DNA of 64,000 bases from Rhizobium sp. L51/94 (GTDB lineage Bacteria > Pseudomonadota > Alphaproteobacteria > Rhizobiales > Rhizobiaceae), in the NCBI RefSeq assembly GCF_019355555.1, contig NZ_CP072141.1:3404001-3468000 (forward strand), in the 5' to 3' direction. The first letter of the stretch is position 1. Every line of letters begins with the position of its first letter. Below the pieces are notes generated by a model. It was not told the origin of the DNA, did no database searches, and was given only the letters and a program-made list of their open reading frames with translations. The translations under genes and the position numbers were made by a program. This document shows positions 52,255-61,933 of the stretch, piece by piece.

Positions 52255-53550
52255 TTACATGCCCTTGCCACCGCACTTGCCGGTAGCGACGTTGAAGTTG
52301 CCGCAGGACATTGGCTTGCGCCAATCGGAGATCAGGTCCTTGGAGTCGGGCAGGTAGTCCGACCATTCGTCGCCAACAACAGCAGGCGTCTGCTGGACGA
52401 TGTCGAACTGGCCGTTGCCCTGGATTTCACCGATCAATACTGGCTTGGTGATGTGGTGGTTCGGCATGACGGTGGCATAGCCGCCCGACAGGTTCGGAAC
52501 GGTCGTGCCGATGATCGTGTCGAGCACCTTGTCGGTGTCGGTGGAGCCGGCAGCCTGGACAGCCTTAACCCAGGCGTTGAAGCCGATATAGGCGGCTTCC
52601 ATCGGGTCGTTGGTAACGCGCTTGTCATTCTTGGTGTAGGCGTGCCACTGCTTGATGAAAGCCTTGTTGGCAGGCGTTTCAACGGATTCGAAGTAGTTCC
52701 AGGCGGCGAGATGGCCGACCAGCGGCTTGGTGTCGAGACCGGCCAGTTCTTCTTCGCCGACCGAGAAGGCGATGACCGGGATGTCGGTGGCCTTGATGCC
52801 CTTGTTGCCGAGTTCCTTGTAGAACGGCACGTTGGCGTCGCCGTTGATCGTCGAGACGACGGCGGTCTTCTTGCCGCCCGAACCGAAATCCTTGATCTTG
52901 GAGACTTCAGTCTGCCAATCGGAGAAGCCGAACGGCGTGTAGTTGGTCATGATGTCTTCTTTCGGAATACCCTTGGAAATCAGGTAAGCCTCGAGAATCT
53001 TGTTGGTGGTGCGCGGATAAACATAGTCGGTGCCTTCGAGAACGAAGCGCTTTACGCCTTCCTTCTGCATCAGGTAGTCGACGGCCGGGATCGCCTGCTG
53101 GTTAGGCGCGGCGCCTGTGTAGATGATGTTGCGCGAGGATTCTTCGCCTTCATACTGGACCGGGTAGAACAGCAGCGAGTTCAGTTCCTCGAATACAGGC
53201 AGAACCGACTTGCGGGACGAGGATGTCCAGCAACCGAATACGGCTGAAACCTTGTCCTTCTGGATCAGCTCGCGGGCCTTTTCGGCAAACAGCGGCCAAT
53301 CGGAGGCGGGATCGACGACGACGGCTTCGAGCTTCTTGCCGAGAAGGCCACCCTTCTTGTTCTGCTCGTCGATGAGCATCAGCATGGCATCCTTGAGAGT
53401 GGTCTCGGAGATGGCCATGGTGCCGGAAAGCGAATGAAGAATGCCGACCTTGATCGTGTCGTCCGCAGCATAGGCGGCGCCGTTGAACAAAGCCGACGTC
53501 GACAGGACGGTACCGATAACGGCACCCGTGACGTAGTTCTTGAAATTCAT
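52255..53550 (-). CDS. urtA: Urea ABC transporter substrate-binding protein UrtA
   Basis: A 431-residue periplasmic type I binding protein: N-terminal signal (VTGAVIGTVLSTSALFNGAA-YAAD), then DTIKVGILHSLSGTMAISET and GCWTSSSRKSVLPVFEELNS-LLFYPVQYEG, the UrtA pattern that separates urea-binding proteins from LivJ/LivK. It captures urea for UrtBCDE. It is the first gene of the operon, divergent from the permease-kinase gene; the 214-base gap between them holds both promoters. Confidence 0.95.
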   Translation of the reverse strand: MNFKNYVTGAVIGTVLSTSALFNGAAYAADDTIKVGILHSLSGTMAISETTLKDAMLMLIDEQNKKGGLLGKKLEAVVVDPASDWPLFAEKARELIQKDKVSAVFGCWTSSSRKSVLPVFEELNSLLFYPVQYEGEESSRNIIYTGAAPNQQAIPAVDYLMQKEGVKRFVLEGTDYVYPRTTNKILEAYLISKGIPKEDIMTNYTPFGFSDWQTEVSKIKDFGSGGKKTAVVSTINGDANVPFYKELGNKGIKATDIPVIAFSVGEEELAGLDTKPLVGHLAAWNYFESVETPANKAFIKQWHAYTKNDKRVTNDPMEAAYIGFNAWVKAVQAAGSTDTDKVLDTIIGTTVPNLSGGYATVMPNHHITKPVLIGEIQGNGQFDIVQQTPAVVGDEWSDYLPDSKDLISDWRKPMSCGNFNVATGKCGGKGM

Positions 53551-53764
53551 TGTTTTATCCCCTCTTCGAATTCGACAACACCGGCGAAAACCCGCCGTTA
53601 ACTGTTGCTTGAGGGACTATGGTTTGGCGCGGGAGAAAACCGTATACGCAATTTGACGTAGGCGGTGGGCGAAACGTGCATCCTTTGCGTCGCGCCGCTT
53701 TAAGGCCGAGGATGAACCGTGTTAGCTATCCTCACAGCAAATCGCAGAGGACGTCGACAAAGGC

Positions 53765-56700
53765 ATGGCCGCACGCCAACGCATCATCCCCGTCAGGCGC
53801 GAATATAATCGCTGGGTCGCCAACCAGACGCTGGAAGACTACGCCCTGCGCTTTACCGCCAAGAGCGCCCGGCAATTCTCCTCGGCGCGGATTTCGCAGA
53901 CGGCTATCGGCGCCATCTCGTTCCTGGCGCTGGAGGCAATCGGCGGCGCCATCACGCTCTCCTACGGCACGACCAACGCCTTCTACGCCATCATCGTCGC
54001 CAGCCTCGTCATGCTCGGCATCGGCCTGCCGATCAGCCGTTACGCCATCCGCCACGGCGTCGACATCGACCTTCTCACCCGCGGTGCCAGTTTTGGCTAT
54101 ATCGGCTCGACCGTCACCTCGCTGATCTATGCCAGCTTCACCTTCATGCTGTTTGCCATCGAGGCATCGATCATGTCCGGTGCGCTTGAACTGACGCTCG
54201 GGATCCCGCTGTGGATCGGTTATATCATCAGCGCCTGCATGGTGATCCCGTTGGTCACTCACGGGGTCCGCCTTATCAGCCGCTTCCAGCTTCTGACCCA
54301 GCCCTTCTGGATCGTCCTGAATGTCCTGCCCTTCGTGTTCATCGCCTTTTCCGACTGGGAAAAGTTCGATATCTGGCGGGCCTTTGCCGGCCTCGACCGG
54401 CCATCCTCTTCCGGCACCCTTGCGCCCTTCAACCTGATCGATTTCGGCGCTGCCTCGGCTGTCATCCTCGCGCTGATTTCGCAGATCGGCGAACAGGCGG
54501 ATTTTCTGCGCTTCCTGCCGCCGGAAGGCCATCGCAAGCTTCGCCACCGGCTGGCGATCTTTCTTGCCGGTCCCGGCTGGGTGATCATCGGCGCGCCGAA
54601 GCTGCTGGCCGGCTCGTTCCTTGTCGTGCTGACGCTGAGCGCCGGCGTGCCGCCCGACCGTGCCGCCGACCCGGCCCAGATGTATCTCACAGCATTTGGC
54701 TACATGATCCCCTGGCACAATGCAGCGTTGCTGCTGATGGTCGCCTTCGTGATGGTCTCGCAGCTGAAGATCAACGTCATGAACGCCTATGCCGGCTCGC
54801 TGGCCTGGTCGAATTTCTTCTCGCGCCTGACCCATAGCCATCCCGGCCGCGTCATCTGGCTGGTGTTCAACGTCGCCATCGCGCTGCTACTGATGGAGCT
54901 TGGCATTTACCGGCTGCTGGAAGAGACGCTCGGCATCTTCTCGATCATCTCCATGGCCTGGCTCTGCACGATTTCGGCGGACCTGTTCATCAACAAGCCG
55001 CTCGGCCTCGCCCCAGAAGGCATCGAGTTCAAGCGCGCCCATCTCTACGACATCAACCCAGTCGGCCTTGGCGCCATGACCCTGTCGGCCGGCATCGCAT
55101 TGACGGCGCATTTCGGCCTGTTCGGCGCAGTCGCCGCATCGCTTGCTCCCTACATCACCCTGATCGTAGCGCTGGTCGCCTCGCCTGCCATCGCCTGGGC
55201 CACCAAGGGCAAGTTCTACCTCGCGCGCAAACCGCGCCAGAGCTGGAAGAACCTCACCGATATCACCTGCTCGATCTGCGAGCACCCGTTCGAGCCGGAG
55301 GACATGGCCTGGTGCCCCGCCTACGCGGCGCCGATCTGTTCGCTTTGCTGCTCGCTCGACAGCCGCTGTCACGACATGTGCAAGCCGAACGCCAATCTCA
55401 ACGCCCAGATCGGCACCGTCGCCCGCGCAGTGCTGCCGGCGACGGTCATCGCCAAGCTGACAACGAGGCTAGGGCGCTATGGCATCGCCGTCGTGCTGGC
55501 GCTCGGTGCCGTCGGCGTCATCCTCGCCCTCATCGCCCACCAGGTATCCTCCGCATCGCCGGAGACGGCCGAAGTGGTCAACCGCACCATCCTGATCGTC
55601 TTCTTCGTCTTCGCCGTCATCGCTGGCATCGTCTGCTGGTTCTACGTGCTGGCCCATGACAGCCGCGTCGTTGCCGAAGAGGAATCATCGCGACAGAACA
55701 CGCTGCTGCTGAAGGAAATCGCCGCCCACAAGAAGACCGACGCGGCGCTACAGACCGCCAAGGAAACAGCTGAAAGCGCCAACCGTGCCAAGAGCCGCTA
55801 TGTCGTAGGCCTCAGCCACGAATTGCGCACCCCGCTCAACGCCGTGCTCGGCTACGCCCAGATCCTCGAGCGCGACGAAACGATACCGGCGCCGCGCCAA
55901 TCCTCGATCCGCGTGATACGGCGCAGCGCCGAGCACCTGTCGGGGCTGATCGACGGACTGCTCGATATTTCGAAAATCGAGGCCGGTCGCCTGCAGGTCT
56001 ATTCGAACGAGATCAACATCCGCGATTTCCTCGACCAGATCATCGACATGTTTCGGCCGCAGGCACAGGCAAAAGGCCTCACCTTCATCCATGAGCGCGC
56101 CGCCTCCCTGCCGGATTACGTCCGCACCGACGAGAAGCGGCTGCGGCAGATCCTCGTCAACCTGCTGTCCAACGCCATAAAATTCACAGACCGGGGAACG
56201 GTGCGCTTCGACGTCGGCTATCGTAGCCAGGTGGCCACATTCTCGCTTTCCGACACAGGACGCGGCATCGCCGAGAAGGACCTCGGACGCATCTACGAGC
56301 CGTTCCAGCGTGGCGAGGCAGAAACCGTCCGGCCGATGCCGGGCCTCGGCCTCGGCCTGACCATCACCCAGCTCCTCACCAACACCCTGGGCGGCGAGAT
56401 TTCGGTGACCAGCGAAAAGGATGTCGGCTCGACCTTCAAGGTGCGGCTGATGCTGTCCGCCGTGCAGCGGCAGATGAAGCCCGTGCCGCAGGAGCGCAAG
56501 ATCGTCGGCTATGACGGCTCGAGGCGGACGATCGTTGTCGTCGATGACAACGAGGATCATCGGGAGATGATGCGCGAGATTTTGGTGCCGCTCGATTTCG
56601 TTGTCCTGACCGCCGTCAGCGGCCCGGATTGCCTGACACTGATCGAAGGCATCAAGCCCGATCTTTTCCTTGTCGACATCTCGATGCCCGGCATGAACGG

Positions 56701-57151
56701 CTGGCAACTGGTGGCAAGGCTGCGCGAAAGCGGACAGGCGGGACCGATCCTTATGCTCTCGGCCAATATAGGCGATGGAACCGCTGGTCGAGAAAACAGC
56801 AGCGGCCACGACGACGCCATCAGCAAGCCGGTCGATATCCGGCAATTGCGCGACCGGCTGGCGCTACATCTCGGCCTCAAATGGATCTATGCCGACACCG
56901 TTGCAGCCCCTGCAATTAAGGCACCGCTGCCAATGAAGAGCCCCGGCCTCGATCATATCGGAGAGTTGATAAGCCTTGCCGAAATCGGCTATATCAGGGG
57001 CATTGAGGCAAAGCTTGCAGATATCGCCAGGCTGCCCGAGAACCAGCCTTTCATCGATGCTCTCCGGGTTTATGTCCAGGCCTTCGATCTGACCGGCTTT
57101 CTGGCATTCCTGCGTGAATTCGACATCGAAAAGGTAGAACCGATTGGCTGA
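53765..57151 (+). CDS. NCS1-type permease fused to a hybrid sensor histidine kinase
   Basis: A 1128-residue protein. Residues 1-480 look like a whole nucleobase:cation symporter-1 (NCS1) transporter with about 12 helices (ISFLALEAIGGAITLSYGTT, DIDLLTRGASFGYIGSTVTS). Then comes an eight-cysteine segment (C502, C505, C517, C525, C528, C529, C535, C539), two more helices (about 572-592 and 608-630), a coiled coil, HisKA with H685 (LSHELRTPLN), HATPase (NLLSNAIKF, SDTGRGI, GLGLGL) and a receiver domain with D971 and a Lys in SKPVDI. The ATG at 53765 opens the permease helices. Its stop overlaps the response regulator. Transporter-derived kinases such as CbrA sense or carry their ligand; divergence from urtA suggests urea, allantoin or a nucleobase. 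Ligand unproven. Confidence 0.88.
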   Translation: MAARQRIIPVRREYNRWVANQTLEDYALRFTAKSARQFSSARISQTAIGAISFLALEAIGGAITLSYGTTNAFYAIIVASLVMLGIGLPISRYAIRHGVDIDLLTRGASFGYIGSTVTSLIYASFTFMLFAIEASIMSGALELTLGIPLWIGYIISACMVIPLVTHGVRLISRFQLLTQPFWIVLNVLPFVFIAFSDWEKFDIWRAFAGLDRPSSSGTLAPFNLIDFGAASAVILALISQIGEQADFLRFLPPEGHRKLRHRLAIFLAGPGWVIIGAPKLLAGSFLVVLTLSAGVPPDRAADPAQMYLTAFGYMIPWHNAALLLMVAFVMVSQLKINVMNAYAGSLAWSNFFSRLTHSHPGRVIWLVFNVAIALLLMELGIYRLLEETLGIFSIISMAWLCTISADLFINKPLGLAPEGIEFKRAHLYDINPVGLGAMTLSAGIALTAHFGLFGAVAASLAPYITLIVALVASPAIAWATKGKFYLARKPRQSWKNLTDITCSICEHPFEPEDMAWCPAYAAPICSLCCSLDSRCHDMCKPNANLNAQIGTVARAVLPATVIAKLTTRLGRYGIAVVLALGAVGVILALIAHQVSSASPETAEVVNRTILIVFFVFAVIAGIVCWFYVLAHDSRVVAEEESSRQNTLLLKEIAAHKKTDAALQTAKETAESANRAKSRYVVGLSHELRTPLNAVLGYAQILERDETIPAPRQSSIRVIRRSAEHLSGLIDGLLDISKIEAGRLQVYSNEINIRDFLDQIIDMFRPQAQAKGLTFIHERAASLPDYVRTDEKRLRQILVNLLSNAIKFTDRGTVRFDVGYRSQVATFSLSDTGRGIAEKDLGRIYEPFQRGEAETVRPMPGLGLGLTITQLLTNTLGGEISVTSEKDVGSTFKVRLMLSAVQRQMKPVPQERKIVGYDGSRRTIVVVDDNEDHREMMREILVPLDFVVLTAVSGPDCLTLIEGIKPDLFLVDISMPGMNGWQLVARLRESGQAGPILMLSANIGDGTAGRENSSGHDDAISKPVDIRQLRDRLALHLGLKWIYADTVAAPAIKAPLPMKSPGLDHIGELISLAEIGYIRGIEAKLADIARLPENQPFIDALRVYVQAFDLTGFLAFLREFDIEKVEPIG

Positions 57152-58067
57152 ACCCGCCCTGCCCCGCGACATCGTTCTGCTCGTGGATGACTCGCCGGAA
57201 GCCCTCGGATTTCTGACCGAAGCGCTCGAACAATCGGGCTTTTCCGTTCTGATCGCCACTTCCGGTCCGGCGGCGCTCGCCATCGTCGAGCGTATCACGC
57301 CCGACCTTATCCTGCTCGATGCCGTTATGCCCGATATGGACGGTTTCGAAACTTGCCGCCGGCTAAAGGCGAATTCCGGCATTTCGCAGGTGCCGGTGAT
57401 CTTCATGACGGGGCTGACCGAGACCGAGCACGTCGTCCACGCGCTGGAATCCGGTGGCGTCGATTATCTTACCAAGCCGATCAATATCGACGAGTTGCGC
57501 GCCCGCATCCGCGTTCATCTGCGCAATGCCCGCTCGGCGCAAAGTGCAAGGGTGGCGCTCGATGCCGCCGGCCGCCACCTGCTCGCCGTCAGAGGCGATG
57601 GCAGCATCCACTGGTCGACGCCGCAGGCAACGCGATTGGTCAATGCCGCCACCGGCAGCGACGATGGCCTGGAGCTTGTCGTGGCTGAAATCAGCGGCTT
57701 CATGCGAAAAGGCGGGCGCACCCTTCCCACTCGCGACAACGTTCTGTCCATCAGCCCCAACGGCCATGCAGCGCTGCAACTGGCTTTTCTCGGCACGATT
57801 GGTCCTGACGAGCACCTGTTCCGGCTGACCGCTGCACGGCAACATGCCGACGACAGCGTGCTGCGCCAGCATTTTTCCCTCACCCAGCGCGAATCCGAAG
57901 TGCTGCTGTGGATCGCCAAGGGCAAGGCCAACCGCGACATCGGCGAAATCCTCGGCCTTTCCGCCCGCACGGTAAACAAGCATCTGGAGCAGATCTACGT
58001 CAAGCTCGGCGTCGAGAACCGCGCCTCGGCAGCCGTCAAGGCGGCCCATGTGCTGCGCGAGATGTAG
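57144..58067 (+). CDS. LuxR-type response regulator coupled to the permease-kinase
   Basis: A 307-residue regulator. The N-terminal receiver domain (about 10-130) has DLILLDAVMPDMDGF with the phosphoacceptor Asp and the Lys of YLTKPINI. A middle region (about 140-240) of unclear fold precedes a LuxR/GerE-type helix-turn-helix (LTQRESEVLLWIAKGKANRD, IGEILGLSARTVNKHLEQIY). The start is a TTG overlapping the kinase stop, so the pair is translationally coupled and the kinase is its probable partner. The middle part (ARSAQSARVALDAAGRHLLA) is unusually long for a NarL-type regulator and may bind a ligand. Confidence 0.88.
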   Translation: MAEPALPRDIVLLVDDSPEALGFLTEALEQSGFSVLIATSGPAALAIVERITPDLILLDAVMPDMDGFETCRRLKANSGISQVPVIFMTGLTETEHVVHALESGGVDYLTKPINIDELRARIRVHLRNARSAQSARVALDAAGRHLLAVRGDGSIHWSTPQATRLVNAATGSDDGLELVVAEISGFMRKGGRTLPTRDNVLSISPNGHAALQLAFLGTIGPDEHLFRLTAARQHADDSVLRQHFSLTQRESEVLLWIAKGKANRDIGEILGLSARTVNKHLEQIYVKLGVENRASAAVKAAHVLREM

Positions 58068-58109
58068 CGACGCAATCGATCCTCCATTTTGCAAGCAAGG
58101 ACCAGCACG

Positions 58110-58718
58110 ATGAACTACCGTGTCGTTCTCTCCGGCTGCTCAGGCGGCGGCAAATCAACCCTACTCGCCGAACTGCAGCGTCTCGGCCACAGTGTTATTG
58201 AGGAGCCAGGCCGGAAGATCGTCGCCGAGGAGCGACAGGGCGAGGGCAAAGCCCTGCCCTGGGTCGATCTCGCAGCATTTGCGCGGCGCGCCATGGTGAT
58301 GGCCAAGAGCGACTGGAACACTGCCAGCCAACTTGAAGGCTGGGTGTTCTTCGACCGTGGTCTTGTGGATGCCGCCGCAGCGCTGGCATACGCGACTGAC
58401 GAAAAAACGCTTTTGCCACTCATCGACGGCTGGCGCTACCACCATCAGGTTTTCCTGACGCCTCCGTGGCAAGAAATCTTTCAGACCGATACTGACCGCC
58501 GCCATGCGTTTGACGATGCCGTGCGGGAATACGAGCGCCTTCTGATCGCTTATTCGAGGCTCGGATATGAAGCCGTCGTCCTGCCGAGATTGTCTGTGAC
58601 AGAGCGTGTCCGCTTCGTGTTGGAAACGCTGTCGCCATTCGGCGACACGACGTCTCCGGTCGAAAACGGAAAAGGCCCGGACGAGCCGGGCCTTCCCAAA
58701 ATCAGCGACAGAAAATGA
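58110..58718 (+). CDS. AAA family P-loop ATPase/nucleoside-kinase-like protein
   Basis: A 202-residue protein with a P-loop near the N-terminus (VVLSGCSGGGKSTLLAEL) and a lid-like stretch VFFDRGLVDAAAALAYATD, resembling AAA_28/small kinase-like ATPases. ATG 58110 has AAGGACC upstream. The last 15 or so codons contain the terminator hairpin used by livK on the other strand, so the tail is probably not a conserved part. Role unknown; it is downstream of the response regulator by 42 bases and may share its transcript. Confidence 0.78.
   Translation: MNYRVVLSGCSGGGKSTLLAELQRLGHSVIEEPGRKIVAEERQGEGKALPWVDLAAFARRAMVMAKSDWNTASQLEGWVFFDRGLVDAAAALAYATDEKTLLPLIDGWRYHHQVFLTPPWQEIFQTDTDRRHAFDDAVREYERLLIAYSRLGYEAVVLPRLSVTERVRFVLETLSPFGDTTSPVENGKGPDEPGLPKISDRK
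58672..58694 (-). terminator. livK terminator inside the ATPase coding end
   Basis: AAGGCCCGG, 5-base loop, CCGGGCCTT, then TTCC and TTTT on the minus strand, 26 bases after the livK stop. It lies within the last codons of the convergent ATPase gene. Confidence 0.85.
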
Positions 58719-58719
58719 G

Positions 58720-59844
58720 TTACTTCACGTCCTGCGGGAAGTAGCTGATCTTGCCGTCGGGGCCCTTCTTCCATTCGTACATGATGTAGCCTGGGATCTT
58801 CGGGTCGCCCTTGGCGTCGAACGAGATATCGCCGAGAACGGTTGAGAACGGACCCTTTTCGTGCATGGCCTTGGCAACGGTTTCAGCGTCAACCGAAGCA
58901 GCAGCCTTGGCAGCGGCAGCGATCGTCTGAACGGCAGCATACGAGTAGAGCGTGTATGCTTCCGGGTTGAAGCCGGCAGCCTTGAACTTCGCAACGAGGT
59001 CCTTGTTGGCCGGGTTCAATGTCGGATCTGGACCGAAGGTGTTCAGCGTGCCGATGACGGCGTCGCCAGCGATCGAAGCCAGTTCGTTCGAAACGATACC
59101 GTCGCCCGAAACGAGTGTGGCCTTGACGCCCTGGTCGGCAGCCTGGCGGATGATCAGGCCGGCTTCCGTGTGCAGGCCACCCCAATAGATGATCGAGACG
59201 CCGGCTTCCTTCATCTTGGCGATGAGGGCCGAGAAGTCCTTGTCGCCGACGTTGATGCCTTCGTACATGACTTCCGTCATGCCGGCGGTGTTCAACGCCT
59301 TCTTGGTTTCATCGGCGAGACCCTGACCGTATGGGGTCTTGTCGTGAATGATGGCGATCTTCTTGTCCTTGAAATGGGCAGCGAGATAGGCGCCGGCAAC
59401 GCCGCCCTGCTGGTCGTCGCGACCGCAGGTACGGAAGGTGTTCCACAGGCCGCGTTCCGTGAAGGTCGGGTTGGTCGCGGCAGGCGTGATTTCGAGAATG
59501 CCGTTTTCGGCATAGACTTCCGATGCCGGGATGGAAACGCCCGAGTTGAAGTGACCAACGACGTACTTGACGCCATCGGCAACGAACTTGTTGGCAACCG
59601 AGATGCCCTGCTTCGGATCGGAAACGTCGTCGCCGAGTTCGATCTTGATCTTTTCGCCATTGATGCCGCCGGCAGCATTGATGTCTGCTGCGGCCTGTTC
59701 GGCACCCTTCTGGAGCTGTGCACCGAAGGCTGCGTTCGGACCGGTCAGGGGACCACCGACGCCAATGATGATATCGGCCCATGCAGTACCGCTGAAAGCG
59801 ACGAGCGCCGTCAGAGCCACTGCCGAAAGAAGAGATTTCTTCAT
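58720..59844 (-). CDS. livK: Branched-chain amino acid ABC transporter substrate-binding protein LivK
   Basis: A 374-residue type I periplasmic binding protein with signal [24 protein letters not shown] and the LivJ/LivK pattern [20 protein letters not shown]. The ATG at 59844 opens the signal peptide. It binds leucine, isoleucine, valine or related amino acids for LivHMGF. It lies about 120 bases downstream of the DUF6867 gene and ends at a terminator. Confidence 0.94.
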   Translation of the reverse strand: MKKSLLSAVALTALVAFSGTAWADIIIGVGGPLTGPNAAFGAQLQKGAEQAAADINAAGGINGEKIKIELGDDVSDPKQGISVANKFVADGVKYVVGHFNSGVSIPASEVYAENGILEITPAATNPTFTERGLWNTFRTCGRDDQQGGVAGAYLAAHFKDKKIAIIHDKTPYGQGLADETKKALNTAGMTEVMYEGINVGDKDFSALIAKMKEAGVSIIYWGGLHTEAGLIIRQAADQGVKATLVSGDGIVSNELASIAGDAVIGTLNTFGPDPTLNPANKDLVAKFKAAGFNPEAYTLYSYAAVQTIAAAAKAAASVDAETVAKAMHEKGPFSTVLGDISFDAKGDPKIPGYIMYEWKKGPDGKISYFPQDVK

Positions 59845-59962
59845 ATTATTACTCCCAATTTTTGGGCGGGGACCGGTCAAGAACCCAACGCATTACCCAC
59901 CATTGTCCGCGTCGGGGAAGCTGTTCCACTCCAGGCAATTCATGCCCAGTTTCAACGGGCTG

Positions 59963-60316
59963 TCAATGTTTGTCCTTCCACGAAAACGCGGAAGTCCGTT
60001 CGTACAGCCAGTAATAGTTGTTGACCATCTGATTGGTGCGGCGATAGCGGAAACCGGCCATCGAAACGATCAGGAGGACAACGAAATCGATGCCGAAATA
60101 CAAGGCGCTTAGCATGGGCCCATCGAAGAGCGCATGGTGCAGAAACTGCATCACCCAGGCCAGGAGAAACGTATAGGCGATGACCAGGCCGTAGCCATCC
60201 CAGTTCTCGGCAACAGCCCTGCCGGCCCGCGACGCGGTCCACAGGCCGAGCAGCAAGACGAGGCCCCGTATGATCATCCGCACGCCGGTGTCGGGCTCGA
60301 AGAAAAGTCCCTGCAT
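59963..60316 (-). CDS. DUF6867 membrane protein of the liv operon
   Basis: A 117-residue protein with about three membrane helices (VRMIIRGLVLLLGLWTASRA, GLVIAYTFLLAWVMQFLHHA, LYFGIDFVVLLIVSMAGFRY). This family is commonly found in alphaproteobacterial liv operons between livF and livK, as here. Its role is not known; position suggests an auxiliary part of the transporter. Confidence 0.82.
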   Translation of the reverse strand: MQGLFFEPDTGVRMIIRGLVLLLGLWTASRAGRAVAENWDGYGLVIAYTFLLAWVMQFLHHALFDGPMLSALYFGIDFVVLLIVSMAGFRYRRTNQMVNNYYWLYERTSAFSWKDKH

Positions 60317-60339
60317 AGTAAAGCTCCCCTTCTGTCGGC

Positions 60340-61068
60340 TTAATGCCGGCCGCCTTCGAGATAGGCCGCGCGGACTTCCGGATTGGCAAGCAGTTCCCTG
60401 CCGGAGCCGCTCATCGTCACCTTGCCGTTGACCATCACATAGGCCCGATGCGAAAGTTTCAGGGCTGCGAATGCGTTCTGTTCGACGAGGAAAACCGTCA
60501 GGCCTTCCTTCTCGTTCAGCTGCTTGATCGTCTCGAAGATGCCCTTGACGATCAGCGGTGCGAGACCGAGCGACGGTTCGTCCAGCAACAGCAGCTTCGG
60601 GCGGGCCATCAGCGCGCGGCCGATAGACAACATCTGCTGCTCGCCACCCGACAGTGTCCCGCCGCGCTGCGCATGGCGCTCCTTGAGGCGTGGGAACATC
60701 GTGAAGATCTTCTCGACGTCTTCCTTAAAGTATTTGAGATCGTCCAGGCCTGCGCCCATCTGGAGGTTTTCCATGACTGTCATGCGCGGAAAGATGCGAC
60801 GACCTTCCGGTGACTGGGCGATGCGCAGCCGGGCGATCTCGTGCATCGGCAGCTTCGTGATGTCGCGGCCTTCGTAGATGATCGAGCCGGAGCGCGCCTG
60901 CGGACTGCCGCAGATGGTCATCATCAGCGTCGATTTGCCGGCACCGTTGGCACCGATCAGGCTGACGATTTCGCCGCTGTTGACGTAAACATCGACGCCG
61001 GCGAGCGCGCGGATATTGCCATAGTAGGTTTCGACGTTCTGGACGTGAAGCAAGGGTTGGGTTGTCAT
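60340..61068 (-). CDS. livF: Branched-chain amino acid ABC transporter ATP-binding protein LivF
   Basis: A 242-residue ABC ATPase: Walker A GANGAGKST, signature LSGGEQQMLSIGRAL, Walker B LLLLDEPSLGLAP, and FLVEQNAFAAL at the switch position, as usual for LivF. It starts 1 base after livG stops and pairs with LivG to power LivHM. Confidence 0.96.
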   Translation of the reverse strand: MTTQPLLHVQNVETYYGNIRALAGVDVYVNSGEIVSLIGANGAGKSTLMMTICGSPQARSGSIIYEGRDITKLPMHEIARLRIAQSPEGRRIFPRMTVMENLQMGAGLDDLKYFKEDVEKIFTMFPRLKERHAQRGGTLSGGEQQMLSIGRALMARPKLLLLDEPSLGLAPLIVKGIFETIKQLNEKEGLTVFLVEQNAFAALKLSHRAYVMVNGKVTMSGSGRELLANPEVRAAYLEGGRH

Positions 61069-61069
61069 G

Positions 61070-61933
61070 TTACTGGGCGCCCCCTTCGAGGTGCTCGACT
61101 TCGGCGATCACGTCTTCCACTTCGTCGTCCTCGACGCCGAGATAGGCGGCAATCACCCTCGGGTCGTTCTTGACGTGGTCAGGCGTGCCGTCGGAAATCT
61201 TCTGGCCATATTCGAGAACGATGACGTGGTCGGAGATCTCCATCACCACGGACATGTCATGCTCGATCAGCAGGATCGACGTCCCGGTTTCGGCGCGGAT
61301 GGCACGCAGCAATGCGTTCAGCACCGCCGATTCCCGCGGGTTCAAGCCTGCTGCCGGTTCATCGAGGCAAAGCAGCTCCGGCTCTGTGCACATAGCACGG
61401 GCGATTTCCAGACGACGCTGGGCGCCATAGGGCAGATCGCCGGCAGGATCGTCGGCGCGTTCGATCAGATCGGCCTTCTCCAGCCAGAAGCGGGCCAGTT
61501 CGATCGCCTTCTTGGCTTCCCGGCTGTATCCGCCGATGCCGAGCAGGCCGAGGATCGTGTAGCCGGAAGCCTTCATCAGCTTGTTGTGCTGCGCCACCAG
61601 CAGGTTTTCCAGCACGGTCAGGCCGGAAAACAACCTGATATTCTGGAATGTGCGGGCGACCTTGGCTTCGCGGGTGATGCGGAAATCCGGCAACCGCTCG
61701 AGCTGGAAGGTCTTCCCGCTCTTCTGGTTCATGGTGATCATCCCCATCGTCGGCTTGTAGAAACCGGTGATGCAGTTGAACACGGTGGTCTTGCCGGCAC
61801 CGTTGGGGCCGATCAGTGCTGTGATATTGCCGCGCTTGGCCTCGAAGGAGAAGTCGTTGATGGCCATCAGGCCGCCGAACTTCATCGACAGGTGCTCGAC
61901 CTTGAGAAGCGTTTCGCTGGACAGGGTGTTCAT
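61070..61933 (-). CDS. livG: Branched-chain amino acid ABC transporter ATP-binding protein LivG
   Basis: A 287-residue ABC ATPase: Walker A GPNGAGKTT, the LivG loop ITREAKVARTFQNIRLFSGL, signature region LPYGAQRRLEIARAM, Walker B LLCLDEPAAGLNPRE, switch His in LLIEHDMSVV. Its start overlaps the livM stop by one base. The tail beyond 255 (EDDEVEDVIAEVEHLEGGAQ) is acidic and longer than usual. Confidence 0.96.
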   Translation of the reverse strand: MNTLSSETLLKVEHLSMKFGGLMAINDFSFEAKRGNITALIGPNGAGKTTVFNCITGFYKPTMGMITMNQKSGKTFQLERLPDFRITREAKVARTFQNIRLFSGLTVLENLLVAQHNKLMKASGYTILGLLGIGGYSREAKKAIELARFWLEKADLIERADDPAGDLPYGAQRRLEIARAMCTEPELLCLDEPAAGLNPRESAVLNALLRAIRAETGTSILLIEHDMSVVMEISDHVIVLEYGQKISDGTPDHVKNDPRVIAAYLGVEDDEVEDVIAEVEHLEGGAQ

